Notes under the pieces: model-generated
Told to the model about the DNA's origin: nothing
Database searches by the model: none
The model's input: only the letters and a program-made list of their open reading frames with translations
Made by a program: the position numbers and the translations under genes
Assembly (NCBI RefSeq): GCF_002954245.1
Contig: NZ_PPTG01000009.1
Coordinates: 344,405-408,404, forward strand
Direction of reading: 5' to 3'
Source: Cryobacterium aureum
GTDB lineage: Bacteria; Actinomycetota; Actinomycetes; Actinomycetales; Microbacteriaceae
Length of the DNA stretch: 64,000 nt
Shown: in pieces, positions 63,605-64,000 of the stretch
How the letters are laid out: the number at the start of each line of letters is the position of its first letter
Numbering within the stretch: position 1 is the first letter of the stretch

Positions 63605-64000
63605 CACTGCCGCTGGCCGTCTCGGGCTGGCCAAACGACGGGCACCGAGTTGATAGACCCGGCTCCCAGCAAGTGCCGTTCGGCGCGCTCGATGAGTTCC
63701 CGCGTCTCGTCACTGACGTCAAAGGACACCCGCGTATCGATCATCGCGTCGCGGATCTCGACGACTCGACGATGAAGTAGCGTGTCGGGCTCGTCGGCGT
63801 TGAACGTGACCCGCTGGTTCTGGCGGATTCCCGGCCGTGCAGCAGTCGCTTTGGCCCAGATCGGCTCAAGCTCTTCGGCGAGCATCCGGGATCTGCGCTC
63901 CCGAGATCTCGCCTGCAGAGTGCGGGCGGCGGGCTGGAGGGCGAACCCGAGGCAGAGGAGAAGGAAGGTCAGCAGGTGCAGGGGTTCATACGCGATGGCG
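63604..64000 (-). CDS. MAB_1171c-like (DUF6545) membrane protein, C-terminal part
   Basis: The frame is open to the window edge, so the start is outside. Visible are a hydrophobic segment (LHLLTFLLLCLGFALQP), then a cytosolic part with LEPIWAKATAARPGIR and LLHRRVVEIRDAMID, which is the DUF6545 signature (xLxPLWxxLxxAxPxI ... LxRRVVEIRD). These proteins have an N-terminal multi-pass region and unknown function; they are often next to regulators with ImmA/IrrE-like domains. Operon with the hydrolase gene. Confidence 0.65.
   Translation of the reverse strand, partial: AIAYEPLHLLTFLLLCLGFALQPAARTLQARSRERRSRMLAEELEPIWAKATAARPGIRQNQRVTFNADEPDTLLHRRVVEIRDAMIDTRVSFDVSDETRELIERAERHLLGAGSINSVPVVWPARDGQRQ

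Overview
The window is high-GC DNA (G or C at most third codon positions) from an actinobacterium, most likely a member of the Microbacteriaceae. Supporting features are a DUF222/HNH endonuclease, a DUF6328 membrane protein, a MAB_1171c-like (DUF6545) protein and GTG/TTG starts. I cannot fix the genus from sequence alone.

Left part (1-34.1 kb) is chromosomal and mostly metabolic. It holds a 5-oxoproline (pxpABC) operon with its own biotin carboxylase and biotin carrier, facing a PucR-type regulator; a cupin; a ~2,200-residue membrane-anchored Ig-repeat surface protein; menB; a FAD aromatic hydroxylase with a palindromic promoter site; arfB; a complete ribose operon (rbsDKBCA plus a LacI repressor with a perfect tandem operator); and oxidoreductases, a MOSC protein, a methyltransferase, an RluA synthase and a NYN-LOTUS protein. 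Between about 6.5 and 17 kb are several truncated genes that look like deletion scars: hyuB, an MFS fragment, MarR, an acyl-CoA dehydrogenase, mmsB, a metallo-hydrolase and a terpene-cyclase-like fragment.

At 34.2 kb a tRNA-Pro(GGG) is followed by an excisionase and a tyrosine integrase, which marks the left end of an integrated island. Cargo after it: a Hanks-type kinase overlapping a TPR protein (36.1-38.7 kb); a mobilisation module with a MobF/TraA relaxase-helicase and three accessory genes (39.6-45.3 kb); an NPCBM-domain membrane protein; an ISL3-like transposase remnant; an ImmA/IrrE protease with XRE domain plus an unknown partner; a 68-residue DNA-binding-like protein; and the remnant of a second relaxase.

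The most striking block is 50.3-61.6 kb, four large co-directional genes plus a small one. They are an SNF2-type helicase with a C-terminal DUF3883 nuclease-like domain, a hipBA toxin-antitoxin pair with three operator boxes spaced exactly 26 bp apart, a DUF1156 adenine methylase, and a DUF499 ATPase with an N-terminal HEPN/Swt1-like domain carrying an Rx4H motif. Helicase + methylase + ATPase is a known defence-type composition; the hipBA insertion between helicase and methylase makes this instance unusual. The right end (61.6-64 kb) has a decayed copy of an alpha/beta hydrolase beside an intact one, a 106-residue orphan, and a DUF6545-like gene running off the window. I found no CRISPR array, no rRNA, and no second copy of the tRNA end that would define the island's right border.
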